DNA from: Chitinophagaceae bacterium
GTDB lineage: Bacteria > Bacteroidota > Bacteroidia > Chitinophagales > Chitinophagaceae
NCBI GenBank assembly: GCA_947461495.1
Contig: CANHLV010000009.1
Coordinates: 1-17,394 of the forward strand
Length of the DNA stretch: 17,394 nt
Direction: 5' to 3'
Part shown: positions 1-7,852 of the stretch, in pieces
Position numbering within the stretch: position 1 is the stretch's first letter
How the letters are laid out: every line of letters begins with the position of its first letter
Notes under the pieces: generated by a model
The model's input: only the letters and a program-made list of their open reading frames with translations
Told to the model about the DNA's origin: nothing
The model's database searches: none
Translations under genes and position numbers: made by a program

Positions 1-5
1 GCCTT

Positions 6-13
6 TATCTTTG
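6..13 (+). promoter_or_regulatory. -7 promoter element of pafA
   Basis: TATCTTTG matches the Bacteroidota -7 consensus TAnnTTTG exactly and ends 16 bases before the pafA ATG. The matching -33 TTG would lie left of the window, so only half of the promoter can be seen. Confidence 0.5.
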
Positions 14-29
14 TTCGAAATTTTTCAAA

Positions 30-1688
30 ATGGTAAACAAATGCAGATTTAGTATCGTCCTCTTTTTTTTGACTTTATCCATTTCGGTTTCAGCACAACA
101 AAATAAAAATACAGCCAAATCAGTCACATCTGCATCTCAACCCAAACTTGTTATCGGATTGGTTGTAGATCAAATGAGATGGGATTATTTGTATAAATTC
201 AAAAAACTATACGGAAAAGGAGGTTTCAATAGATTGTTGAATCAAGGATTTAGTTGTGATAATACGATGATTACCCATCTCCCAACTTACACTGCAGTTG
301 GACATACTGGAATTTACACCGGTTCGGTTCCTGCCATTCATGGAATTGTGGGCAACAACTGGATTGATAGGGCTTCCGGAAAATCTGTGTATTGCACGGA
401 TGATTCAACAGTTACCGGAGTAGGCAGTAACAATGATGCCGGCAAGATGAGTCCCAAAAATATGATTGCCACCACCATCACCGATCAACTTAGATTGAAC
501 AATAATTTTAAATCAAAAGTAATCGGCATTTCATTGAAAGACAGAGGCGCTATTTTACCTGCAGGGCACACAGCCAATGCAGCTTATTGGTTCGACGATA
601 AAGAAGGTAAATGGATCAGCAGCACTTTTTACATGCAAAATCTTCCTTCATGGGTGAATACATTCAACGATAAAAAAATGCCGGATTCATTATTGGCAAA
701 AGGATGGAATGTAATTCTGCCGATGAAGGATTATGATTTAAGTACTGATGACAAAGAAAGTTATGAAGGTAAAATTCCGGGCATCAATCAGAATAATTTT
801 CCTTACGTTTTAAATGCTTTGAATGACAAAAGATATAAGGCTTTTCGATACACGCCTTTTGGAAATACATACACTTTAAAATTTGCTGAATCTGCCATTG
901 AAAATGAACAATTGGGAAAAGGTTCGGTTACTGATTTTCTGGCGGTAAGCCTTTCTTCTACAGATTATATCGGTCATGTATTTGGTCCTAATTCGGTTGA
1001 AGTAGAAGATACTTACCTTAGGCTCGACAACGACATCACTGAATTTTTAAATTATCTGGACAAAACAATCGGCGCCGGCAATTACTTGTTTTTCCTTACG
1101 GCAGATCATGGTGTTGCACACAATCCTGAATTTTTAAATGAACATAAAATACCTGCCGGAAATTTTGATGATAAAGACTTGATGAAATCATTAAATGATA
1201 CTTTGAAATCTTTGAATAGGAGCGTTCCTCAAGTTATGGCTATTGAAAACTCACAAATTTATTTTAACGATAATGATGAAATAATAAAAGCCAATGGCAA
1301 AGATATTTTCAAAGACATCGTAGTTAGCTTGCTAGAAAAGAAATCATTTATAAGCCATGCTTTTGATATTGAAAAAGTTTCTACATCAACATTGCCTTCA
1401 GTGATGATTGAAATGGTTAAAAACAGTTATTATCCAAAACGCAGCGGAGATGTAATGTTCATGCCCAATCCAGGTTATTTAGATGGTGGTAAAACAGGTA
1501 CCACTCATGGATTATGGAATCCTTATGATGCTCATATTCCATTGGTATGGTATGGCTGGAACATTAAGTCAGGTCGCTCTCATAAAGAAGTTCACATGAC
1601 TGATATCGCTGCAACTTTGGCCGCATTGTTAGACATTCAAATGCCTAATGGATGTGTGGGAAAGGTGATTGAGGAAGTGGTGAGATGA
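30..1688 (+). CDS. pafA: PafA-type alkaline phosphatase, exported
   Basis: This is an exported phosphate monoesterase of the alkaline phosphatase superfamily, 552 residues long. Residues 1-22 form a signal peptide ending SVSA before QQ, so the enzyme should act in the periplasm or at the cell surface. The complete PafA active site is visible: metal ligands D47, D312, H316, D359, H360 and H493; the nucleophile T88 in PTYTAVGHT; N109; and the K170/R172 pair in LKDRG. Most of these sit a constant 7-9 residues after their counterparts in Elizabethkingia PafA (D38, T79, N100, K162, R164, D305, H309, D352, H353, H486). The K-x-R pair separates PafA-like monoesterases from diesterase relatives. PafA enzymes are known for activity that phosphate does not repress; that trait is assumed here. 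It converges on the dehydrogenase gene. The start is fixed by the signal peptide and the upstream -7 element. Confidence 0.93.
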   Translation: MVNKCRFSIVLFFLTLSISVSAQQNKNTAKSVTSASQPKLVIGLVVDQMRWDYLYKFKKLYGKGGFNRLLNQGFSCDNTMITHLPTYTAVGHTGIYTGSVPAIHGIVGNNWIDRASGKSVYCTDDSTVTGVGSNNDAGKMSPKNMIATTITDQLRLNNNFKSKVIGISLKDRGAILPAGHTANAAYWFDDKEGKWISSTFYMQNLPSWVNTFNDKKMPDSLLAKGWNVILPMKDYDLSTDDKESYEGKIPGINQNNFPYVLNALNDKRYKAFRYTPFGNTYTLKFAESAIENEQLGKGSVTDFLAVSLSSTDYIGHVFGPNSVEVEDTYLRLDNDITEFLNYLDKTIGAGNYLFFLTADHGVAHNPEFLNEHKIPAGNFDDKDLMKSLNDTLKSLNRSVPQVMAIENSQIYFNDNDEIIKANGKDIFKDIVVSLLEKKSFISHAFDIEKVSTSTLPSVMIEMVKNSYYPKRSGDVMFMPNPGYLDGGKTGTTHGLWNPYDAHIPLVWYGWNIKSGRSHKEVHMTDIAATLAALLDIQMPNGCVGKVIEEVVR

Positions 1689-1761
1689 CAATTTGGTAAT
1701 TTGATGATTTGGTGATTTGTTGATGTTGGTCACATTATCAAATTGTCACATTATCAAATTG
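1689..1761. repeat. Tandem and inverted repeat between convergent genes
   Basis: Directly after the pafA stop the sequence forms an imperfect long inverted repeat. The left part (about 1689-1719, CAATTTGGTAATTTG...) is partly complementary to the right part (1730-1761). The right part is a perfect 16-base tandem duplication of TCACATTATCAAATTG. Most departures from perfect pairing on the + strand RNA would be G-U wobbles. It fills nearly the whole gap between two convergent genes, so a role as a bidirectional terminator or mRNA 3'-end hairpin is plausible but inferred. Confidence 0.6.
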
Positions 1762-1775
1762 ATAATTGATTGTCT

Positions 1776-2612
1776 TTACGCTTTTGGGTTATCAGTCCAT
1801 TCGGTAAGCGTCGCCCAATTTTCAAAATCATTTTTAAGTTCTTCCAATTTTAGTTTGGCGCCACGAAGTGCACCTGCTCCTAGCAACAAACGCAATGGCG
1901 GATTTTCAGATTCCACTACTTGAATCATAGCTTGAGCCGCACGATCCGGATCGCCGGGTTGATTGCCACTGGAAAGTCTGATGTCTTCCATGTTTTTTCT
2001 GGCGGTTGCATTGTAGTCTTCAATTTGAATTTTAGTGTCATTGGCTGATCTGCCGGCCCAGTCTGTTCTAAATCCACTTGGTGCAATGATGGTTACTTTT
2101 ATGCCTAATGGACTTACTTCTTTATACAAGGCTTCGCTCAATCCATCCACTGCATATTTGGTAGCATTATAATATCCTACACCAGGATAAGAACGCAACC
2201 CGCCAATGGATGCAATGTTTAAGATATGTCCGCTTCCCTGCTTGCGCATTTGAGGAAGTACGGCTTTAATCATATCGCCCAAACCAAATACATTAATATC
2301 AAACATATTTCTGATAGCCACATCTTCGCTTTCTTCCACTGCACCAAAATAGCCGATGCCCGCATTGTTTACCAACACATCTATTTTATGAAAACGTTGA
2401 ATAGTTTGCTCAACAGAAGTCTTAATTTGTTCAGGCTTGGTAACATCCAAGGTTAGGGGAAGTGCGGTTTCTGGAAACTGCTGAATGATATCTTGAATGT
2501 CGTTTGTATTTCTGGAACCCACTGCTACAACATCTCCTTTTGTCAACACTGCTATTGCCAATGATCTTCCAAATCCTGTAGAACAACCAGTAATGAGCCA
2601 TACTTTTTTCAT
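1776..2612 (-). CDS. SDR family NAD(P)-dependent oxidoreductase
   Basis: This is a classical short-chain dehydrogenase/reductase of 278 residues with a single Rossmann fold and no signal peptide, so it is cytoplasmic. The nucleotide-binding motif TGCSTGFG is at residues 8-15, the structural NNAG at 82-85 and the helix-4 Asn at 107. The catalytic residues are S135, Y148 and K152 (Y-N-A-T-K). The LDVT segment near 55-58 binds the adenine ring in this family. The substrate cannot be told from sequence; close relatives are annotated only as generic SDR oxidoreductases. The GSRN after strand 2 puts an Arg close to the cofactor ribose, which hints at NADP preference but is weak evidence. The gene is convergent with pafA and divergent from the porin gene, so it appears to be transcribed alone. 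Confidence 0.9.
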   Translation of the reverse strand: MKKVWLITGCSTGFGRSLAIAVLTKGDVVAVGSRNTNDIQDIIQQFPETALPLTLDVTKPEQIKTSVEQTIQRFHKIDVLVNNAGIGYFGAVEESEDVAIRNMFDINVFGLGDMIKAVLPQMRKQGSGHILNIASIGGLRSYPGVGYYNATKYAVDGLSEALYKEVSPLGIKVTIIAPSGFRTDWAGRSANDTKIQIEDYNATARKNMEDIRLSSGNQPGDPDRAAQAMIQVVESENPPLRLLLGAGALRGAKLKLEELKNDFENWATLTEWTDNPKA

Positions 2613-2625
2613 GGTTTTTTTTCAG

Positions 2626-2633
2626 CAAAAGTA
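2626..2633 (-). promoter_or_regulatory. Possible -7 element of the SDR gene
   Basis: Read on the minus strand this is TACTTTTG, a perfect TAnnTTTG, placed 13 bases before the SDR ATG. No TTG is found at the expected distance upstream, so the promoter is weak, activator-dependent or a chance match. Confidence 0.35.
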
Positions 2634-2668
2634 TACACAATTCAACTATCTATTTGGTTTCTATTGAT

Positions 2669-2676
2669 TAATTTTG
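2669..2676 (+). promoter_or_regulatory. Possible -7 element of the porin gene
   Basis: TAATTTTG matches TAnnTTTG and ends 26 bases before the porin ATG. The only nearby TTG (2654-2656) is just 12 bases upstream, too close for a usual -33 element. Support therefore rests on the -7 box alone. Confidence 0.4.
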
Positions 2677-2702
2677 GTTTTTTAGGTTAAAAAAAATCAT
2701 TC

Positions 2703-3758
2703 ATGCGACACATTATTTTGATTTCTCTTCTAATGACTAACATTAACGTATGGGCTCAAATAGACAGTTCCAAGTCAATTGAATTTACAGGATATGTAGA
2801 TGTTTATTATGCGTATGATTTTACCAAGCCACAAAATCACGAAATGGCTTCTTTTTTATATAATTATAAAAGAAGCAATGAAGTAAATATAAATTTAGCT
2901 TTATTAAAAGCGACTTTTTCAGACCCGAAGGTTAGAGCAAATATGGCTTTGATGGTTGGCAATTATGCTCAATATAATTTGGCTTCTGAACCAACTTGGG
3001 CTCAGTTTGTAAACGAAGCTAATATTGGTTTCCGTTTGTCAAACAAACATAACTTATGGTTAGACGCCGGAGTATTACCTTCTCATATCGGATTTGAAAG
3101 TGCCGTAGGAGCTGATTGTCCAACTCTTACAAGAAGTATATCAGCAGAAAATTCCCCTTATTTTGAAACGGGCGCCAAGTTGACTTATACTAATAAATCT
3201 GAAAAAATGTTTCTTTCCTTTTTATATTTAAATGGTTGGCAACAAATTTCGAAGCCAGATTTCATAAATCAACCTTCATTTGGTTTGCAGTTCAATTATA
3301 AAATCAACAAATCTTTGACCTTTAATTATAGCAATTTCGCAGGAACTACTGCTCCGGATTCTTTACATCAATTCCGATTGTATCATCATGTATATTTACA
3401 ACGTCTAAATAACAAGAAATTGAATTTTACTTTAGGTTGTGATGTGGGAAGTCAAAAAAATGGAAAGCAAAATATCTGGATATTCAGCCCATTAGCCATT
3501 GCCCAATACAAGCTCAATAAAAAAGTAAATTTGACTACTCGAGTAGAGTATTACCAAGATAAAAACCAGATGATTATTTCTTCATTGTCGCCAAATGGTT
3601 TCAATGTTTTGGGTGCATCAATAAATATCGATAAAAAAATCACAAGTAAACTACTTTGGCGCTTGGAGGGAAAACAATATTGGTCTAAAGATAATATTTG
3701 GGGTACCTCCCAAAATCAAAATACTATTATAACGACTTCTCTTTCAATGAAGTTCTAG
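2703..3758 (+). CDS. Outer-membrane beta-barrel porin, OmpL/BBP2-like
   Basis: This is a 351-residue predicted outer-membrane beta-barrel. Residues 1-18 are a signal peptide cut after VWA, leaving Gln at +1 as is common in Bacteroidota. The mature protein is a series of alternating polar and hydrophobic strands rich in Tyr, Phe and Asn, and it ends in Phe like many barrels assembled by BamA. The opening GYVDVYYAYDF, the mid-protein WLDAGVLPSHIGFES and the NGW motif near residue 178 fit the putative beta-barrel porin-2 (OmpL-like) family; this was recognised by eye, not by search. The family is thought to form general diffusion pores, but the solute is unknown. It is divergent from the SDR gene and ends at a strong hairpin terminator, so it is probably a single-gene transcript. 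Confidence 0.75.
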   Translation: MRHIILISLLMTNINVWAQIDSSKSIEFTGYVDVYYAYDFTKPQNHEMASFLYNYKRSNEVNINLALLKATFSDPKVRANMALMVGNYAQYNLASEPTWAQFVNEANIGFRLSNKHNLWLDAGVLPSHIGFESAVGADCPTLTRSISAENSPYFETGAKLTYTNKSEKMFLSFLYLNGWQQISKPDFINQPSFGLQFNYKINKSLTFNYSNFAGTTAPDSLHQFRLYHHVYLQRLNNKKLNFTLGCDVGSQKNGKQNIWIFSPLAIAQYKLNKKVNLTTRVEYYQDKNQMIISSLSPNGFNVLGASINIDKKITSKLLWRLEGKQYWSKDNIWGTSQNQNTIITTSLSMKF

Positions 3759-3806
3759 TAATTGAAACTTGTACAATCAATAATTAACTCAAAATTGTAA
3801 TAAAAC

Positions 3807-3837
3807 AAAAAACCTTCAATTTCTTGAAGGTTTTTTT
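3807..3837. terminator. Bidirectional intrinsic terminator
   Basis: The stem CCTTCAA (3813-3819) pairs with TTGAAGG (3824-3830) around the 4-base loop TTTC. It is extended by A-T pairs and flanked by an A run on the left and a T run (3831-3837) on the right. It can therefore stop the porin transcript going right and the tRNA-Gln transcript going left. The tRNA 3' end lies only 2 bases away. Confidence 0.85.
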
Positions 3838-3838
3838 G

Positions 3839-3909
3839 TTGGGTTACTAGGATTCGAACCTAGACAGACAGAATCAAAATCTGTAGTGCTACCTTTACAC
3901 AATAACCCA
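3839..3909 (-). tRNA. tRNA-Gln (anticodon UUG)
   Basis: The minus strand folds as a complete 71-base tRNA. The acceptor stem is TGGGTTA/TAACCCA with the weak U1-A72 pair typical of tRNA-Gln, and the discriminator base is A. The anticodon stem ACAGA/TCTGT encloses the loop TTTTGAA, giving anticodon UUG for CAA/CAG codons. The T arm is CTAGG-TTCGAAT-CCTAG. The 3' CCA is not encoded and must be added by the CCA enzyme. It lies behind cphA on the same strand but has its own promoter and terminator. Confidence 0.96.
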
Positions 3910-3939
3910 ATCATTTTCCAAAAATTAAATTTTGGATTG

Positions 3940-3970
3940 CAAAAATAAGGTTTTACAAAGATGTTCCAAA
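3940..3970 (-). promoter_or_regulatory. Promoter of tRNA-Gln
   Basis: On the minus strand a -33 TTTG (TTG at 3967-3969) is followed after exactly 19 bases by TATTTTTG (3940-3947). Both elements match the Bacteroidota primary-sigma consensus. Transcription would start near 3932, about 23 bases before the mature tRNA 5' end, leaving a short leader for RNase P to remove. Confidence 0.75.
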
Positions 3971-4035
3971 AGTTTTTTGAAATTTAATCAGGGTTTTTAT
4001 TGCTGATTTATAATTTCTCAGAAGAAATCAGAAAA

Positions 4036-6663
4036 TCAAGCAGTTTCAGCATCTTCTTTTTCTTTCATATCTTTTATCAAATCCAGTGCTTCCGAAACAA
4101 CATCACACATGATAGTTATCAAAGAGCCTGTTTTTGCAGTTTTGTAGGCATGCATGATGGCTTCTTTTTCATTATAAATGATCGTAAGTGGAATTTCTCT
4201 GGGTTTGGTTTCATTGATGCCTTCTACAAGTAGTTGTACCATTTCTTCGGCAGCTCTACCTCTTAAATGTTTATCCTGTCGAATGATAATTTCATCAAAA
4301 TTTCTGCCCGAAATTCTTCCCAATTCTCTGATGTCGTCATCTCTTCTGTCGCCGGTGCCACTGATGATACCCACTTTAGGGGTTCCCTCCATTTTACTTA
4401 CAAAATCGCAAAGCAATTCAAGTCCAGCAGGGTTATGCGCAAAATCTACTAAAAATTTAAAGTTCTTAAAATGAAACATATTCAACCTGCCTGGCGTTTG
4501 TGATACAGAAGGGATGAATGTTTGTAATGCTAGTTTGATATCATCAATGCTGATGTTTCTCCAGAAATAAGATCCCAAAACAGCAGGCAAACAATTCATA
4601 ATATTGTGCAATGCTTTTCCACCGTAGGTAATAGGTACATCAGCAACTTTAATCACCCTGATTTTCCAGGTACCTTTCATGATGCTGATGTATCCATTTT
4701 CAAAAACTGCAGCATAGCCACCTTTTTTACAATGACTGATAATTCGAGGATTGTTTTCATCCATACTGAAGAATGCCACATTGCAATCCAAACCTTCTTT
4801 CATATTATATACCAAATCATCATCAGCGTTCAATATTGCATAACCTTGTGGTAAAACGGTTTCAGGTACAACTGCTTTTACTTTGGCCATTTGTTCCATG
4901 GATTCAATGCCACCCAAGCCAATATGATCTGCACTGATATTGGTGACAATCGCTACATCACAATGTCTGAATGCCAGTCCGCTTTTTAAAATCCCGCCTC
5001 TTGCACATTCCAAAACAGCAAAATCTACTGTCGGGTCTTTCAATACAAAATTCGATGAAACAGGACCTGTGCAATCACCTTTCATCATCATCTGATTTTG
5101 AATGTACACGCCATCGCTGGTGGTATAGCCTACTTTATAACCGGCTGTTTTTGCAATATGAGCAGTAATTCTGGTTGTGGTTGTTTTTCCATTGGTACCT
5201 GTAACGGCGATGATAGGAATGGTACCTGCACTTCCTTTTGGAAATAGCATATCTACAACAGGTTCGGCCACATTTCTGGGTAACCCAACTGAAGGATCTA
5301 TGTGCATTCTGAACCCTGGTGCAGCATTGACTTCCAATATACAGCCGCCATTTTCGGTTACGGGTGTACGTAAGTCGGTAGCCATGATGTCAATACCGCA
5401 AATGTCTAATCCGATGATTTTCGCGATTCGTTCGCACATGATGATATTGGCGGGATGCACTTCATCCGTGACGTCTGTGCTGGTGCCGCCTGTAGAAAGA
5501 TTGGCGGTAGGTTTAAGCAGAACTTGTTCTCCTTTTACAGGAATAGTCTCAAGCGTATAACCTTTATCGTCAAGCATCTTCTGTGTAAACTGATCGATGG
5601 TAATTTGAGTCAATACTTTCTCATGACCATAACCTCTTCTTGGGTCTTTATTCACTTCGTCAATCAATTCTTGAATATTGCTTTTTCCATCGCCAATAAC
5701 AGCAGCGGGCGTACGAAGTGCCGCACAAATGAATTTATAGTTGATAACCAAAATTCGATAATCAACACCAGTGATATATCTTTCTACGATAACCGATCTG
5801 CTGTATGATTTAGCTGCTTCAAATGCAACTTTGGCTTGTTCCCAGTTGATGATGTTAGTTGTATTTCCTTTGCCATGATTTCCATCTATAGGTTTGATGA
5901 CAATAGGGTAGCCAATTCTATCAATGGTAGTGGCAAGGCCCTCTTCAGTTCTAACCACATCGCCCGTTGGGACAGGTATTTGTGCTGCACCCAGCAAGTT
6001 TTTTGTCTCTTCCTTATCGCAGGCAATATCAACGGCAATGTTGCTAGTGGTGCTGGCAATCGTAGCTCTGATTCTCTTTTGATGTACACCATAACCCAGT
6101 TGCACTAATGAGTGTTTATTTAATCTGATAAAAGGAATGCCTCTTTTAGCAGCTTCGTCAACTATGCAACCTGTACTTGGTCCCAAGCGGGTTTCTTCTC
6201 TGATTTCTCGGAGTCTCATGATGTCGGCCGGAAGATTATAATCTATACCATCTACTAGTGCCTGCGCCAATGCTACGGATGCCTTTGCTGCAAAAACGCC
6301 CGCTTCTTCTTCAATATAACTGAAACAAACAAAATATTCTCCTTCATTTCCGGTTCCTCTAGTTCGTCCAAAACCTGTTTCCATTCCTGCAAGCGTTTGC
6401 ATCTCCAAAGCAATATGTTCAATCACATGTCCCATCCAGGTTCCTTCTTTAACTCTTTCAAAGAATCCACCTCTTTTACCAACACTGCAACGATGTTCTA
6501 TCATACTAGGAAACATCGACTCCAGTCTTTCTGAAAAACCTTCAATTTTATTGGTTGGTAATTGCTCGAGCGTTTCCAAATCTAGCTTCATTTGGATTAA
6601 TTTTCCTCTACGTACACTCCAGTAATTGGGGCCTCTGAGCACTTTGATTTCCTTTATCTTCAT
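4036..6663 (-). CDS. cphA: Cyanophycin synthetase
   Basis: This 875-residue ATP-dependent enzyme builds cyanophycin, a poly-Asp backbone with Arg side chains, as a cytoplasmic nitrogen store. Three domains are visible. The N domain (about 1-160) opens with the family signature LRGPNYWS and carries an H79-x-x-E82-H83 motif. The ATP-grasp domain (about 215-475) adds Asp and has K257 in VIKP, the glycine loop GNHGKG (261-266) and Mg ligands E444 and N446. The Mur-ligase-like domain (about 482-870) adds Arg and has the P-loop GTNGKTTTT (489-497), E552, H580, FAHNPAG (741-747) and GDRRDD (771-776). The length matches the usual CphA1. The start agrees with the family N terminus and a promoter just upstream. 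Eight bases after the stop is only a weak AT-rich hairpin (4013-4028). It is divergent from cphB. Confidence 0.95.
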   Translation of the reverse strand: MKIKEIKVLRGPNYWSVRRGKLIQMKLDLETLEQLPTNKIEGFSERLESMFPSMIEHRCSVGKRGGFFERVKEGTWMGHVIEHIALEMQTLAGMETGFGRTRGTGNEGEYFVCFSYIEEEAGVFAAKASVALAQALVDGIDYNLPADIMRLREIREETRLGPSTGCIVDEAAKRGIPFIRLNKHSLVQLGYGVHQKRIRATIASTTSNIAVDIACDKEETKNLLGAAQIPVPTGDVVRTEEGLATTIDRIGYPIVIKPIDGNHGKGNTTNIINWEQAKVAFEAAKSYSRSVIVERYITGVDYRILVINYKFICAALRTPAAVIGDGKSNIQELIDEVNKDPRRGYGHEKVLTQITIDQFTQKMLDDKGYTLETIPVKGEQVLLKPTANLSTGGTSTDVTDEVHPANIIMCERIAKIIGLDICGIDIMATDLRTPVTENGGCILEVNAAPGFRMHIDPSVGLPRNVAEPVVDMLFPKGSAGTIPIIAVTGTNGKTTTTRITAHIAKTAGYKVGYTTSDGVYIQNQMMMKGDCTGPVSSNFVLKDPTVDFAVLECARGGILKSGLAFRHCDVAIVTNISADHIGLGGIESMEQMAKVKAVVPETVLPQGYAILNADDDLVYNMKEGLDCNVAFFSMDENNPRIISHCKKGGYAAVFENGYISIMKGTWKIRVIKVADVPITYGGKALHNIMNCLPAVLGSYFWRNISIDDIKLALQTFIPSVSQTPGRLNMFHFKNFKFLVDFAHNPAGLELLCDFVSKMEGTPKVGIISGTGDRRDDDIRELGRISGRNFDEIIIRQDKHLRGRAAEEMVQLLVEGINETKPREIPLTIIYNEKEAIMHAYKTAKTGSLITIMCDVVSEALDLIKDMKEKEDAETA

Positions 6664-6683
6664 TGTAAAAAATATTTTATTTG

Positions 6684-6714
6684 GAAATATAAATCAATAG
6701 CTTGGTCTTGCAAA
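6684..6714 (-). promoter_or_regulatory. Promoter of cphA
   Basis: On the minus strand TTTG (TTG at 6711-6713) is followed after 19 bases by TATATTTC (6684-6691), a one-base departure from TAnnTTTG. The -7 box ends 20 bases before the cphA ATG. The weaker -7 could make the gene dependent on an activator; that is inference. Confidence 0.55.
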
Positions 6715-6827
6715 AAAATATATTTTGGGTTTACATTTCGTCAAATAATTCTCTTGATTATTGCGATTTAACTAATTAATCCACATTGCTGTATAACATT
6801 TGGGCTAAATTATTTTTTTTAAAATCC

Positions 6828-6835
6828 TATTTTTG
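6828..6835 (+). promoter_or_regulatory. -7 promoter element of cphB
   Basis: TATTTTTG is an exact TAnnTTTG match ending 21 bases before the ATG at 6857. The nearest -33-like TTTGG (6799-6803) is 25 bases upstream, longer than the 19 seen at other promoters here, so strength may depend on a regulator. An in-frame TTG at 6833 lies inside this box and so is not a credible start codon. Confidence 0.5.
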
Positions 6836-6856
6836 TCATCATCTAAAAAAAATCAA

Positions 6857-7753
6857 ATGCAAATTCCCAAAGGAAAACTATTGGCAATCGGAGGCGCAGA
6901 AGACAAAGGCACAAATTTAGAAACGGGCGAAATACATAGAAATAATCTCAATTTTTTTGAACTCGGTATTTTAAAAAGATTTGTTCAGGAAGTGGGAAGC
7001 ACTGATAAACGTATTGAAGTTATTACAACGGCCAGTATGATTCCTGTAGAAGTAGGAGAAAATTATCAAACTGCTTTTGGGAAGATTGGCTGCAGTAATA
7101 TCGGTCTGATGCACATCAGAAATCGAGCTGATGCCATGAATAATGAATATGTTGAAAGAATAAAAAACTGCGATGGTGTGATGTTCAGTGGCGGTAATCA
7201 AATGAGATTGACAAGTAGTTTTGGCGGTACAGAATTTTTAGCGCTTTTACTTAAAAGATATCATGAAGAATCCGCATTCGTTGTTGCTGGAACATCTGCA
7301 GGTGCCATGGCGATGAGCAATACCATGATTTATGAAGGGAATGCTTCAAAAGCACATTTGAAAGGTGAAGTAAAAATCACTACCGGACTAGGATTTATGG
7401 ATGATGTCATCTTTGATTCTCATTTTGAAAAAAGAGGTAGGTTCAGCAGGTTGGCTCAGGCTATTGCAACAAATCCTTCTTGTATCGGAATCGGATTGGG
7501 AGAAGATACGGGTATGCTCATCACTGAAGGAAATAAAATGGAAGCCATCGGCAGCGGATTGGTTATGATTGTTGATGGCCATGATATCAAATACAGCAAC
7601 ATCGCAGATATACCTGATGGAAATCCTATCAGCATCGAAAATCTTAAAGTTCATTTTTGCGAAAACGGGAATGGCTATATGGTAAATGAGCGCGTTTTTT
7701 TAACAGAAGTAAAAGAAGGCTCAGTGATTCATAAGCAAGTTCATGTTGAATGA
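6857..7753 (+). CDS. cphB: Cyanophycinase
   Basis: This is a serine peptidase of the S51 family that cuts cyanophycin into beta-Asp-Arg dipeptides. From the chosen ATG it has 298 residues and begins MQIPKGKLLAIGGAEDKG, the usual cyanophycinase opening. The nucleophile S147 sits in GTSAGA, with the other expected catalytic residues H189 (in DSHFEKRGR) and E216 (in GLGEDTG); GGNQ at 112-115 belongs to the same pocket. There is no signal peptide, so the enzyme is intracellular and would act on the cell's own store. Reading could extend eight codons upstream to a TTG at 6833, but that codon lies within the -7 promoter box. It is divergent from cphA, with 193 bp between their start codons, and 99 bp upstream of a TonB-dependent receptor. 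An isoaspartyl dipeptidase to finish degradation is not in this window. Confidence 0.94.
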   Translation: MQIPKGKLLAIGGAEDKGTNLETGEIHRNNLNFFELGILKRFVQEVGSTDKRIEVITTASMIPVEVGENYQTAFGKIGCSNIGLMHIRNRADAMNNEYVERIKNCDGVMFSGGNQMRLTSSFGGTEFLALLLKRYHEESAFVVAGTSAGAMAMSNTMIYEGNASKAHLKGEVKITTGLGFMDDVIFDSHFEKRGRFSRLAQAIATNPSCIGIGLGEDTGMLITEGNKMEAIGSGLVMIVDGHDIKYSNIADIPDGNPISIENLKVHFCENGNGYMVNERVFLTEVKEGSVIHKQVHVE

Positions 7754-7836
7754 AACATTCAATAAGAATCAATTACTATAAATGTCATATTTAAGTCATT
7801 TAAAAGTTTAGTACACATTTCTAAATTTCTCTGATG

Positions 7837-7844
7837 TAGCTTTG
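7837..7844 (+). promoter_or_regulatory. Possible -7 element of the receptor gene
   Basis: TAGCTTTG matches TAnnTTTG but ends only 8 bases before the receptor ATG, and no TTG lies about 19 bases upstream. If it is real, the transcript is almost leaderless. Alternatively the receptor is read through from cphB. Confidence 0.25.
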
Positions 7845-7852
7845 GCATTCAT

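Noticed and set aside
63..70. Run of eight T in the pafA signal-peptide codons as a phase-variable tract
   Set aside because: Eight T in an AT-rich genome is unremarkable, and the frame is intact; no second sign of phase variation.
4013..4028. Hairpin ATTTCT-CAGA-AGAAAT as the cphA terminator
   Set aside because: The stem is six AT-rich pairs and no U run follows on the minus strand, so it is too weak to call.
4178..6108. Several + strand open frames of 60-127 codons inside cphA
   Set aside because: All are antisense to well-conserved cphA codons, with no family resemblance or start signals.
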